Source: an uncultured Eubacteriales bacterium
GTDB taxonomy: Bacteria > Bacillota > Clostridia > Oscillospirales > CAG-272
Length of the DNA stretch: 64,000 nt
Assembly (NCBI GenBank): GCA_934476315.1
Contig: CAKSNQ010000004.1
Location: forward strand, 11,582 to 75,581
Reading direction: 5' to 3'
The notes beneath the pieces are model-generated. The model did not search any database. It had not been told where the DNA came from and saw nothing but the letters and a program-made list of their open reading frames with translations. This document shows positions 7,132 through 14,875 of this stretch, piece after piece. A program made the translations under genes and the position numbers. Within the stretch, counting starts at the first letter, position 1. Each line of letters starts with the position of its first letter.

Positions 7132-8800
7132 CGGAAATACTCTCCTTCAGTTTTGTCAGGGCAATTTTGGTCTCCGCGGCGGTCTCTCCCAGGAGCGACG
7201 CGATCTCCTGCACGATCCGCATCTGCTTATCCACCACCTTGTCGGCGATTTCCACCGTCTGGCGGCTGATATTTTCTTTCTTCTCCCGCTCGTTTTCCTC
7301 GTCGGTGACGTCGCGCATGATACAGACGAGCAGATGGTAGGTCGAGTCGTACACGATGGTCTGCTCGATATATTTGCCGTACTCCGCCAGGTACATCCGT
7401 TGGTCGCGGATGCTGCGCTTGGTTTCCAGAACCCGCAAAAACAGCGCCGGGTCAAGGATTCTGATGACCTGATCGCCGAGAACGTCCGACGCGTCGCGGA
7501 TGTTCATGATCTTGCGGGCGGCGGCGTTGATCTGCTGAACCTCCAGCGCGTCGTTGACCACGACCAGCCCGTTGGGGGTATTGTTGACGATGCAGTCGGA
7601 GAAGCTCTCTGCCTTTTCCTTCAGATACGGCAGGCACATGGAGATCTCCGCTTTCCCGTGGTAGATCGCGATTGCCTTTTCGCGACAGGTATTGTAGCCG
7701 CACGAGCCGCAATTCAGCTCATCCTCCGGCTTGGTCTTGCCCATCTTGCGCAAAATCTCGGTGATTTCGCTCTCGCTGGGACACCCATACCGACGTTCGA
7801 TCGGCTCGAATATTTTATGCATTTCCGCCTCTTGCGGCTGTGTCACGTCGAAATCCTCCGCCCCGGCGTAATTCGCGACCGCCATATAGTCGCTGACCGG
7901 ACTGCGGTGGTATTTTTCCATGACCGGACCACCGATACAGCTGCCGACGCAAGCGGACATTTCGATGAAGCAGTGATGAATCTTTCCGCTTTCAATATCG
8001 CGGAGCGCCGCCATGCAGTTTTCCACGCCGTCAATCGCCATGTATGTATAGCCCGGCGTGTTCTGCGCCATGGTTTTCAGGATTCCCCCCGCGGTCGGGA
8101 AGAACCGCGCGCGGCTCTTTTCCTCACTGTCCCGGGTATTTTCCGGCACGACCCGCTCCCGCTCCATCCACCGTGACAATTCCTCAAAGGTCAGCACGGC
8201 GTCTACCAGTCCCTCATAATGCTCCGCCTCGTCCTTTTTGGCGACACAGGGACCGATAAAAACGGTTTTCGCGTTGGGGAAACGTCGCTTGATGTCGTGG
8301 CAGTGCGCCTGCATGGGCGAAAACACGTCGGCAAGGCAGGCAAGTTCCGCGGGAAAATACTTCTGAATGAGCAGATTGACCGAATGGCAGCAGGACGACA
8401 GGATGACGTCCCGCTCGCCCGTTGCGAGCATATGTTCGTATTCCGTTTTGACCATGGTCGCGCCGATAGCGGTCTCCTCTACCCCGGCAAACCCGAGCTT
8501 TTTCAGTGCGGCGCGCATACTCTCGATCCCGATGCCGTCATAGTTGGCGATAAAGGACGGTGCCAGGCTGACCCAGACCGGGTCGCCCGACTGGATGAGC
8601 ACCTTGACCTTTTCGGTCTCGTCCACAATCTGCTTGGCATCCTGCGGGCAAACCACAAAGCACTGCCCGCACAGGATACATTCATTTCCGATGATATGCG
8701 CCTGGTTGCCGGAAAAGCGGATGGACTTGACCGGGCAGTGGCGAATGCACTTATAGCAGTTTTTGCAGTTGGATTTTTTCAGCGTCAGAAAATTCGACAT
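7124..8800 (-). CDS. Sensory [FeFe] hydrogenase with PAS domain (group C, HydS/HfsB-like)
   Basis: 558 aa. Start at 8800 (MSNFLTLKK) follows GGAGCGTAAGG and gives the expected N-terminus. Domains: two [4Fe-4S] ferredoxin motifs (CKNCYKCIRHCP, CILCGQCFVVCP; residues about 10-55), the H-cluster domain with variant motifs L1 SSCCHSVN, L2 GPCVAKKDEA and L3 SACVGSCIGGP (about 60-360), a further Fe-S domain (NCGSCGYNTCREKA, about 390-430), a PAS domain (about 430-530) and a short C-terminal helix. The L1 His and Ser in place of Pro-Ala/Gly-Trp, and the PAS domain, separate it from catalytic enzymes; group C members are thought to sense H2 or redox state. Overlaps the phosphatase gene downstream and follows two [2Fe-2S] genes. 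Confidence 0.9.
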   Translation of the reverse strand: MSNFLTLKKSNCKNCYKCIRHCPVKSIRFSGNQAHIIGNECILCGQCFVVCPQDAKQIVDETEKVKVLIQSGDPVWVSLAPSFIANYDGIGIESMRAALKKLGFAGVEETAIGATMVKTEYEHMLATGERDVILSSCCHSVNLLIQKYFPAELACLADVFSPMQAHCHDIKRRFPNAKTVFIGPCVAKKDEAEHYEGLVDAVLTFEELSRWMERERVVPENTRDSEEKSRARFFPTAGGILKTMAQNTPGYTYMAIDGVENCMAALRDIESGKIHHCFIEMSACVGSCIGGPVMEKYHRSPVSDYMAVANYAGAEDFDVTQPQEAEMHKIFEPIERRYGCPSESEITEILRKMGKTKPEDELNCGSCGYNTCREKAIAIYHGKAEISMCLPYLKEKAESFSDCIVNNTPNGLVVVNDALEVQQINAAARKIMNIRDASDVLGDQVIRILDPALFLRVLETKRSIRDQRMYLAEYGKYIEQTIVYDSTYHLLVCIMRDVTDEENEREKKENISRQTVEIADKVVDKQMRIVQEIASLLGETAAETKIALTKLKESISDE

Positions 8801-8808
8801 GTCAGACC

Positions 8809-9078
8809 TTACGCTCCTTCCTGGCTTTTTTTGAGCGCGGGCACGACCTTGCCCTCCCAGAAATCCCGGAAGCCCTCCTTGGTGACGCCGGTGCAGACCT
8901 CGTCCTCCACCGTAATCGTCACGCCGACGCGGTTGCATCTGCCCGTGCAAAAGCTACCACGCAGGATAATATCATCCTCCAGGTGCCCCTCCTCGATCTT
9001 CTTCTGCAACAGCTCGACAATCTCCGGAGCGCCTTTGAGATGGCAGGAGCTGCCCACGCAAACTTCAACAAAAATCAT
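8809..9078 (-). CDS. Thioredoxin-fold [2Fe-2S] ferredoxin, NuoE C-terminal type (second copy)
   Basis: 89 aa. The Cys pattern CVGSSC ... FCTGRC is that of the [2Fe-2S] site in NuoE/HydC and in stand-alone thioredoxin-like ferredoxins. There is no N-terminal helical NuoE domain, so this is a small electron carrier or docking subunit. It overlaps the preceding paralogue by 4 bp and ends 8 bp before the sensory hydrogenase, with which it probably works. The C-terminal extension (DFWEGKVVPALKKSQEGA) is short and charged. Confidence 0.85.
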   Translation of the reverse strand: MIFVEVCVGSSCHLKGAPEIVELLQKKIEEGHLEDDIILRGSFCTGRCNRVGVTITVEDEVCTGVTKEGFRDFWEGKVVPALKKSQEGA

Positions 9079-9317
9079 TGCAGTTTTCCTTTGATTTCTT
9101 TTTCAAAAAATTCTTTGACGCGATCCGGAGCGACCGAGTAGAATTCCTGATCCACCGTCACGCAGACCCCCTCCTGGCAACGTCCCATGCAAAAGGTTCC
9201 GCCAAGCTCCACGCGATCCTCCAGACCTTCCTCGCCGATCAGATACTGAAGCTCCTCCACCACCTGGCGCGAGCCCTTGAGGTGGCAGGAGGACCCGATA
9301 CATACTGTGACTTTCAT
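9075..9317 (-). CDS. Thioredoxin-fold [2Fe-2S] ferredoxin, NuoE C-terminal type (first copy)
   Basis: 80 aa, MKVTVCIGSSCHLKGSRQ at the N-terminus; Cys ligands CIGSSC and FCMGRC. It is a paralogue of the next gene, differing mainly in the loop after the second Cys pair (QEGVCVTV versus NRVGVTITV). I chose the start at 9317 because it aligns with the paralogue and follows the conserved leader hairpin. It opens the unit containing the second ferredoxin, the sensory hydrogenase and the phosphatase. It probably passes electrons between this hydrogenase and a cellular redox partner; that is inference from family and context. Confidence 0.85.
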   Translation of the reverse strand: MKVTVCIGSSCHLKGSRQVVEELQYLIGEEGLEDRVELGGTFCMGRCQEGVCVTVDQEFYSVAPDRVKEFFEKEIKGKLQ

Positions 9318-9371
9318 TGCTTTGTGACCATTACTTTCGCCCTGCGAAAGCATCCTTTCTTTGTGCAATTG
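9315..9371 (-). promoter_or_regulatory. Conserved hydrogenase-island leader, copy 2 (before the sensory hydrogenase unit)
   Basis: On the minus strand: CAATTGCACAAAGAAAGGATG, hairpin CTTTCGC-AGG-GCGAAAG, then TAATGGTCACAAAGCA and the ATG at 9317. The ATGGTCACA block is conserved although here it is out of frame with the gene, so it is conserved as nucleic acid, not as protein. Confidence 0.7.
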
Positions 9372-9457
9372 CGGCTGACCTCCGCGTGGACGCCACCGGA
9401 ACAGATGGCGAGCGCCGCGAAGCGCCGCCGAAAGATTACGTCCGGGAAACCACGCCC

Positions 9458-10216
9458 TTATTCGTAATCCACGACATTCACCCACGAGCGGAGAAACTCC
9501 CGCTCTTTTTCGTTGCCCTTGACCGACTGGGAGGCGGCGACGATCGGCATCCATTTCTGAACGTACTGCTTGGACGTCTGGCTGTGCTCGCAGAACGAAT
9601 CCAGGTAGTATTTCGCTCCGTCGATCTTACCGTGCAGCCAAAAGAGCAGATACGATCTTGCCGCGTCCGCAGAGGCATTGCCCTGTGTTGCGTGCGACCA
9701 GTCAAGAATATAGGGAGTACCGTCCTCTGCAAGAATGATGTTGGAGGGGTTGAAGTCGCCATGGCACAGCTTGGTATGCCGCGGCATGGTATCCAGCCGC
9801 GTGAGCAACTCATATTTGGTCGTCTCATCGAAGTCCGACATGCGGATTTTGCGCGTCATTTTATCCCGCCACAGCGTCAGGAGTGGGCAGTCCTTGGACA
9901 GCACCTCCATCTGGAGATCGACGAATCTGTCGATCCAGCGGCGACGCGCCTCCAGTGTCGCGGAGTCCTCCTCCATCCATTCCGCCATGGTCTTTCCGCG
10001 GATATAATCGGAGATGATCGCCCACTTGCCATCGATCATCGTCACCTCATGGATGCGCGGGATGGCAAGACCCGTCTCCTCCACGCGTGCCTGGTTGAGT
10101 GCCTCGTTGAGGATGTCCGCCTTGGAATACCCCTCGCCGAACACCTTCATGCAAAGCTCGCCGTCCCGATACACCGTCTTGTTGTTCCTCACCGCTATGA
10201 TTCTGTCCAGCTTCAT
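9458..10216 (-). CDS. APH/choline-kinase-fold phosphotransferase (TIGR02172-like)
   Basis: 252 aa. Protein-kinase-like fold: GELCMKVFGEGYSKADIL carries the ATP-binding Lys region, LCHGDFNPSNIIL is the Brenner motif with catalytic Asp and Asn, and YILDWSHATQG gives the metal-binding Asp. Family members phosphorylate small molecules or proteins; the substrate cannot be told from sequence. It follows adhE by 21 bp, so it is probably co-transcribed, and precedes the sensory hydrogenase unit. Because that unit holds a PP2C-like phosphatase, this kinase could be its opposite number; this is inference only. An aminoglycoside-resistance role is unlikely given the locus. Confidence 0.75.
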   Translation of the reverse strand: MKLDRIIAVRNNKTVYRDGELCMKVFGEGYSKADILNEALNQARVEETGLAIPRIHEVTMIDGKWAIISDYIRGKTMAEWMEEDSATLEARRRWIDRFVDLQMEVLSKDCPLLTLWRDKMTRKIRMSDFDETTKYELLTRLDTMPRHTKLCHGDFNPSNIILAEDGTPYILDWSHATQGNASADAARSYLLFWLHGKIDGAKYYLDSFCEHSQTSKQYVQKWMPIVAASQSVKGNEKEREFLRSWVNVVDYE

Positions 10217-10237
10217 CGTGTTTTTCCTCCTCGCTTT

Positions 10238-12955
10238 TTATGCTTTTGCCTCGCCGTTTTCGGCTCTGCGATACGCACGTTTGAAGTTATTCTCGTCCTC
10301 GGTGCCACCAAATTGCGCGGCTGTCGGCGTAATGGAACCCACCGGCTCCGTCCGCCCGTAGTATGCATTCAGATACATTTGTCTGATCTCGCTCATGAGA
10401 GGATAGCGTGGGTTGGCGCCCGTGCACTGATCGTCGAACGCCTGCTCGGTCATTTCGTCCAGGCGGGCGAGGAACTCGTCCTCCGCAACGCCGTAATCCC
10501 GGATGGTCGCGCGGATTCCGACGCGTTCCTTCAGCTCGTTGACCGCCCGAATCAGGTTCTCCACGCTCTGCTCGTCGTTTCCGCCGCCCAGTCCCAGCTC
10601 CTTCGCCACATGTGCGTAGCGCGCCAGCGTGTGCGGGTGGTCGTATTGCGGGAACGTTCCCATTTTGGCAGGCGCTTCCGCGGAGTTGAAGCGGATCACC
10701 TGCTCGATCATCAGCGCGTTTGCCACGCCGTGCGGCAGGTGGTAGAACGCGCCCAGCTTATGCGCCATGGAGTGGCAGACGCCGAGAAACGCGTTCGCGA
10801 ACGCCATGCCAGCCATGGTCGCGGCGTTTGCCATCTTCTCACGCGCCTCGACATCCGTCGTGCCGTTGTCATACGCGCGCGGCAGGTACGCAAAGATCAT
10901 TTTGAGCGCCTGGAGCGCCATCGCGTCGGTATAGTCGGTCGCCATAAGCGAAGCGTATGCTTCCAGCGCGTGCGTCACCGCGTCAATTCCCGAAGCGGCG
11001 GTCAGTCCGCGCGGCGCGGACATGTGGAAGTCGGTGTCGATGATCGCCATATTCGGCAGCAGCTCGTAATCCGCCAGCGGGTATTTGATGCCGGTAGACT
11101 GATCGGTGATGACCGCGAAAGGCGTCACCTCCGAGCCGGTTCCCGCCGAGGTGGGGATGGCGACAAAATACGCCTTCTCGCCCATATGCGGGAACGTATA
11201 CACGCGCTTGCGGATGTCCATGAAGCGCATCGCCATGTCAGAAAAATCCACCTCCGGGTGCTCATACATCACCCACATGATCTTCGCCGCGTCCATGGCG
11301 GAGCCGCCGCCCAACGCCAAAATACAATCCGGGGCAAAGGCGCGCATCTGCTCCGCGCCGGCAAGCGCGCACGCGAGCGTCGGGTCCGGCTCGACCGCGA
11401 AAAATGTCGTATGCGTCACGCCGAGCGCGTCCAGCCGACCCGTGATTGGTTTGGTATATCCGTTATGGTAAAGGAAAGAATCCGTCACGATGAATGCCTT
11501 TTTCTTGCCCATCGCGCCCGCCAGCTCGTCGAGAGCGACCGGCAGGCACCCGCGCTTGAGGTAGACCTTTTGCGGTGTACGGAACCAAAGCATATTTTCT
11601 CTCCTCTGTGCGACCGTTTTGATATTCAGCAGGTGCTTGACGCCGACGTTCTCGGAAACGCTGTTGCCGCCCCACGAGCCACACCCCAGAGTAAGGGAGG
11701 GCGCCAGCCGGAAGTTGTACAGGTCTCCGATGCCCCCCTGCGCGGCGGGTGTATTCACCAGAATCCGGCAGGTTTTCATGCGCGAGGCAAACGCGGCGAG
11801 CTTTTCCTTTTCCGTCGTTTCGTTCAGGTAGATGGCGGAAGTGTGTCCGTAGCCGCCGTCCGCAATCAGGTGCTCCGCCTTGTCAAAGGCGTCCCCGATG
11901 TCGGTAGCGCGGTACATCGCCAGAACCGGCGACAGCTTTTCGTGAGCGAACTCCTCGCTCAACTCCACGCTTTCCACCTCGCCGATCAGAATTTTGGTTC
12001 CCTCCGGGACCTGCACGCCCGCGAGGGCGGCGATGGTATGGGCGCGTTGGCCGACGATCTTCGCGTTCAGAGCGCCGTTGATAAGAATGGTCTTTCTGAC
12101 CGTTTCAATCTCGCCGGGACGCAGGAAATAGCAGCCGCGGTCGGCAAATTCGGTCTTTACGGCGTCGTACACACGATCCAGCACGATAACCGACTGCTCC
12201 GAGGCGCAGATCATGCCGTTATCAAAGGTTTTGGAATGAATGATGGAATTCACCGCGAGAACGACGTCTGCGGTATCGTCGATGATGGCGGGGGTATTTC
12301 CCGCGCCGACGCCGAGCGCCGGTTTGCCCGAGGAGTACGCCGCGCGCACCATGCCCGGACCTCCCGTGGCAAGAATCAGGTCCGCCTCTTTCATCAAAAA
12401 GTTGGTCATCTCCAGCGACGGCACGTCGATCCAGTCGATGATCCCCTCGGGCGCGCCCGCCCGGACTGCCGCTTCCAGAACCACGCGGGCGGCGGCTGCC
12501 GTGGAATTTTTCGCGCGCGGATGAGGGCTGATCATGATAGCGTTACGCGTTTTGAGAGCGAGCAGGCACTTGAAGATCGCCGTGGAGGTCGGATTGGTCG
12601 TGGGAATCACCGCGGCGATCACACCGATCGGCTCGGCGAGCTTTGTCAGACCGTACGCCTCGTCGCGCTCGATCACACCGCAGGTTTTGGTATTCTTATA
12701 CGCATTGTAAATATACTCCGAAGCGTAGTTGTTCTTGATAACCTTGTCCTCGACCACGCCCATGCCGGTCTCCTGCACCGTCAGCTTTGCAAGCGGAATT
12801 CGCTGATGGTTGGCGGCAAGCGCCGCCGCCTTGAAAATGGCGTCCACCTGCTCCTGGGTATATGTCGCGAACCGCTGCTGTGCGGCTCGCATACGCGTCA
12901 TGGCGACGTCCAGCGCCTCCATGCCGTCGATTGGCTTTCTCACTGTATTTTCCAT
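10238..12955 (-). CDS. adhE: Bifunctional acetaldehyde-CoA/alcohol dehydrogenase AdhE
   Basis: 905 aa, normal for AdhE. Converts acetyl-CoA to acetaldehyde and then ethanol with two NADH; forms spirosomes in the cytoplasm. The N-terminal aldehyde dehydrogenase half shows PIGVIAAVIPTTNPTSTAIF and the catalytic Cys in NGMICASEQSV; the C-terminal iron-dependent alcohol dehydrogenase half shows ALGGGSAMDAAKIMW and the iron-ligand region HSMAHKLGAFYHLPHG. I start at 12955 (MENTVRKPIDG). An upstream in-frame stretch has no start with a ribosome site; the codon at the position of the conserved ATGGTTACA is ACG here. The gene has a conserved leader and a Rex-type operator over its -10 box, so it should be induced when NADH is high. 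Confidence 0.95.
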   Translation of the reverse strand: MENTVRKPIDGMEALDVAMTRMRAAQQRFATYTQEQVDAIFKAAALAANHQRIPLAKLTVQETGMGVVEDKVIKNNYASEYIYNAYKNTKTCGVIERDEAYGLTKLAEPIGVIAAVIPTTNPTSTAIFKCLLALKTRNAIMISPHPRAKNSTAAAARVVLEAAVRAGAPEGIIDWIDVPSLEMTNFLMKEADLILATGGPGMVRAAYSSGKPALGVGAGNTPAIIDDTADVVLAVNSIIHSKTFDNGMICASEQSVIVLDRVYDAVKTEFADRGCYFLRPGEIETVRKTILINGALNAKIVGQRAHTIAALAGVQVPEGTKILIGEVESVELSEEFAHEKLSPVLAMYRATDIGDAFDKAEHLIADGGYGHTSAIYLNETTEKEKLAAFASRMKTCRILVNTPAAQGGIGDLYNFRLAPSLTLGCGSWGGNSVSENVGVKHLLNIKTVAQRRENMLWFRTPQKVYLKRGCLPVALDELAGAMGKKKAFIVTDSFLYHNGYTKPITGRLDALGVTHTTFFAVEPDPTLACALAGAEQMRAFAPDCILALGGGSAMDAAKIMWVMYEHPEVDFSDMAMRFMDIRKRVYTFPHMGEKAYFVAIPTSAGTGSEVTPFAVITDQSTGIKYPLADYELLPNMAIIDTDFHMSAPRGLTAASGIDAVTHALEAYASLMATDYTDAMALQALKMIFAYLPRAYDNGTTDVEAREKMANAATMAGMAFANAFLGVCHSMAHKLGAFYHLPHGVANALMIEQVIRFNSAEAPAKMGTFPQYDHPHTLARYAHVAKELGLGGGNDEQSVENLIRAVNELKERVGIRATIRDYGVAEDEFLARLDEMTEQAFDDQCTGANPRYPLMSEIRQMYLNAYYGRTEPVGSITPTAAQFGGTEDENNFKRAYRRAENGEAKA

Positions 12956-13005
12956 TCTTGTAACCGTGGCTTTCGCACCCCGAAAGCTCCCTTTCCGTAT
13001 GATTC
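12953..13005 (-). promoter_or_regulatory. Conserved hydrogenase-island leader, copy 3 (before adhE)
   Basis: On the minus strand: GGAATCATACGGAAAGGGAG, hairpin GCTTTCG-GGGTG-CGAAAGC, then CACGGTTACAAGA and the ATG at 12955. The first ATG of the conserved block is ACG here, which shows that the block is not needed as a start codon. Confidence 0.7.
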
Positions 13006-13095
13006 CGGTCAGTTCCGCGGTGATATGGTGGATTCGATGGTGGACACCGCAACATGTACGTAGAAAAGCGCGGTGCTCCCGTCCCAGCCGTTCCA

Positions 13096-13132
13096 TTGTT
13101 AAAAGTTTAACGCAAAACCGACAGAATGTAAA
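13096..13132 (-). promoter_or_regulatory. adhE promoter overlapped by a Rex-type operator
   Basis: On the minus strand TTTACA (13132-13127), 17 bp and TAAACT (13109-13104) form a promoter. Positions 13096-13113 read TTGTTAA-AAGT-TTAACGC on the plus strand, matching the Rex consensus TTGTTAANNNNTTAACAA in all but the last two bases. Rex is the NADH/NAD+-sensing repressor that controls adhE in many Firmicutes. No rex gene is present in the window. Confidence 0.7.
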
Positions 13133-13143
13133 GTGTGATGTTT

Positions 13144-13169
13144 ACATAACGCTTATGTCTATCATGATA
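13144..13169. promoter_or_regulatory. Two short palindromes upstream of the adhE promoter
   Basis: ACATAA-CGC-TTATGT (13144-13158) and TATCATGATA (13160-13169) are adjacent perfect inverted repeats in the AT-rich spacer between adhE and yfcE. They could be operator sites for another regulator, for example the LysR protein nearby. No known consensus is matched. Confidence 0.4.
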
Positions 13170-13186
13170 TACCGTCAAAAACCTAT

Positions 13187-13732
13187 TCACACCAAGGAAA
13201 ATCGGCGCTTCTCGTTGCCGTCCGTATCCTTCCAGAAAAAGCAGTTTTCCTCAAACGTCATATACCCGTGCCAGCTTCCCTCTTTCGGGATGGAAACCGA
13301 GCCGGGATTGAGACAGAACACGCCGTCGAACTCCTCGCAGGCGGGCACGTGCGTGTGCCCGTACAGCAACACGTCGCCCTTTTGCATGGGCGGCAGGTGC
13401 TCCTTATGATAAATATGCCCGTGTGTGGCAACAATCATCCGTTCCCCGCTAGCAATCATCAACATATCCGACCGGACCGGGAACGCCAGAACCATATCGT
13501 CCACCTCGGCGTCGCAGTTGCCGCGCACGCAGAGGATTTTGTCCTTTTGCGCGTTGAGAAGCGCGATGACCTCGCGGGGGGCGTAGTCGCGCGGCAGGTC
13601 GTTGCGCGGACCGTGATAGAGAATATCCCCAAGCAACAAAAGGCGGTCGGCGCCCTCGGCGCGGTAGCGCTCCATCAGGCGCTCACAGTAGTAGGCGCTA
13701 CCGTGAATATCGGAAGCGATCATCCATTTCAT
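13187..13732 (-). CDS. yfcE: YfcE/MJ0936-family phosphodiesterase
   Basis: 181 aa. A calcineurin-like metallophosphoesterase with the ordered metal ligands ASDIHGSAYY, LLLGDILYHGP, VRGNCDAEVD, ATHGHIY and LYGHTHVP. Family members hydrolyse phosphodiesters; the physiological substrate is uncertain. The start at 13732 (MKWMIASDIHG) follows AAAGGAGTGCTTGCG and removes a spurious 14-residue extension. It lies 14 bp after the LysR gene and is probably co-transcribed with it. Confidence 0.88.
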   Translation of the reverse strand: MKWMIASDIHGSAYYCERLMERYRAEGADRLLLLGDILYHGPRNDLPRDYAPREVIALLNAQKDKILCVRGNCDAEVDDMVLAFPVRSDMLMIASGERMIVATHGHIYHKEHLPPMQKGDVLLYGHTHVPACEEFDGVFCLNPGSVSIPKEGSWHGYMTFEENCFFWKDTDGNEKRRFSLV

Positions 13733-13746
13733 CGCAAGCACTCCTT

Positions 13747-14667
13747 TCAGAAGATTCCGCGCTTGACGCGGCACAGCTCGGAGACAAAGGCGCCGTCCGT
13801 CTCGGTCAGACGGTAACTTTCGGGATAGATCAGGACATCCTTGCAGACCGCGCTCCGGTCCTCGGACTTGCGTTGCAAAAGACCGTAGCGATCAAGCGTC
13901 GCCTGCGACACCGGGGAGGTCCACAAAAACGCCTCGCGGTTGGAGCCGAGCAGGTCAAGCGCCCCGCCGCGCTCCGAAACCAGAATCCGACGCGTCTTTC
14001 CCGGCGCTCCCTCCCCCTCTCCGTCGCTGACGGCAAAGAAAGGCAACCCGCAATCCGTGTAATCCACCTCGATAAATTCCGCCAGATCCGCGGCGCGGAT
14101 CTCCTGCCGTCCGGCGAGCGGATGCTCCCGGTTCATCAGAAGAACATAGGTGAACTCGGTAATCAGCTCGTACGTCAGCCCCTTTTCCTCCAGCATGGTC
14201 TTATAATATTTGTCGTCGCTCTGCGCGTAGCGGAGGATGCCCAATTTGCTGTTCCCCTCCGTCACGTCGCGAATCACCTGGGCGGGTTCGGTTTCCCGGA
14301 AGACCGCTTCCACCTCGTCCTCCCGGATAAATCGTGCCGAGAAAGCGGCAAAGGCTTCGGAAATGTACGCGGCGCGCGGCGCGGACAAGGAAAAATGCTT
14401 CGTACGGTTCTGATCCTTTTTGAACATATGCTCCACGGTATCCACCTGCCCGAGGATGGTCTTGGCATATTTCAGAAAGACTTCTCCGTCTGCGGTCAGC
14501 TTCATTCCCCGCGTAGAGCGCTCGAAGATGCTCACGCCGAGGGAGGATTCCAGGTCCTTGATGGAACGGCTGAGATTCGGTTGGTCGATATACAGTTTTT
14601 TCGCCGCCTTATTGATGGAGCCGCAGCCCGCGACCTCGACGGCGTATTTCAGATACAAAAGATTCAT
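13747..14667 (-). CDS. LysR-family transcriptional regulator
   Basis: 306 aa. An N-terminal winged HTH with the family pattern (VAGCGSINKAAKKLYIDQPNLSRSIKDLESSLG) is followed by a C-terminal effector-binding domain (from about residue 90). It starts at 14667 with GAGGACTTTGC before the ATG. It sits between the bifurcating hydrogenase operon and yfcE/adhE, so it is a candidate local regulator of fermentation genes. Its ligand is unknown. A 30-bp perfect palindrome lies just upstream (14687-14716). Confidence 0.9.
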   Translation of the reverse strand: MNLLYLKYAVEVAGCGSINKAAKKLYIDQPNLSRSIKDLESSLGVSIFERSTRGMKLTADGEVFLKYAKTILGQVDTVEHMFKKDQNRTKHFSLSAPRAAYISEAFAAFSARFIREDEVEAVFRETEPAQVIRDVTEGNSKLGILRYAQSDDKYYKTMLEEKGLTYELITEFTYVLLMNREHPLAGRQEIRAADLAEFIEVDYTDCGLPFFAVSDGEGEGAPGKTRRILVSERGGALDLLGSNREAFLWTSPVSQATLDRYGLLQRKSEDRSAVCKDVLIYPESYRLTETDGAFVSELCRVKRGIF

Positions 14668-14686
14668 GCAAAGTCCTCGTCAATCT

Positions 14687-14716
14687 GCGTTTCCGTTGCC
14701 GCGGCAACGGAAACGC
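14687..14716. promoter_or_regulatory. 30-bp perfect palindrome in the LysR leader
   Basis: The sequence reads identically on both strands; the half-site is GCGTTTCCGTTGCCG. It is 19 bp upstream of the LysR start codon and downstream of a TATAAT at 14761-14756 (minus). It could be an autoregulatory operator or an mRNA hairpin that hides the ribosome site. Confidence 0.55.
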
Positions 14717-14755
14717 GCCGTATCTGCGAAACGATCACCCTACAATTTCACTCTC

Positions 14756-14761
14756 ATTATA
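14756..14761 (-). promoter_or_regulatory. -10 element of the lysR-yfcE promoter
   Basis: A perfect TATAAT on the minus strand; the matching -35 is weak (TAGAAA at 17 bp). It lies between the hydA terminator and the palindrome. Confidence 0.5.
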
Positions 14762-14822
14762 GCACAAAGTCGCGCGGATTTCTACAGGAAATTTCGATTT
14801 TACATTATTTTTTGACTGACTT

Positions 14823-14864
14823 AAAAAAAGTAAAGGGGCTGACGCACCGGAGTGCCGCCCCTTT
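14823..14864 (-). terminator. Terminator of the bifurcating hydrogenase operon
   Basis: On the minus strand, AAAGGGGC pairs with GCCCCTTT around an inner CACTCCGGTG hairpin, followed by ACTTTTTTT. It lies 12 bp after the hydA stop codon. Confidence 0.85.
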
Positions 14865-14875
14865 TGTTTTTTCAA

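Noticed and set aside
9458..10216. Aminoglycoside resistance gene
   Set aside because: Only the general kinase fold is shared; locus context is hydrogen metabolism and no resistance or mobile genes are near.
9317..13063. Very long plus-strand open frame opposite adhE and neighbours
   Set aside because: Antisense to genes with clear motifs; the protein is Arg/His-rich with no recognised domain. GC-rich third positions suppress stops on the opposite strand.
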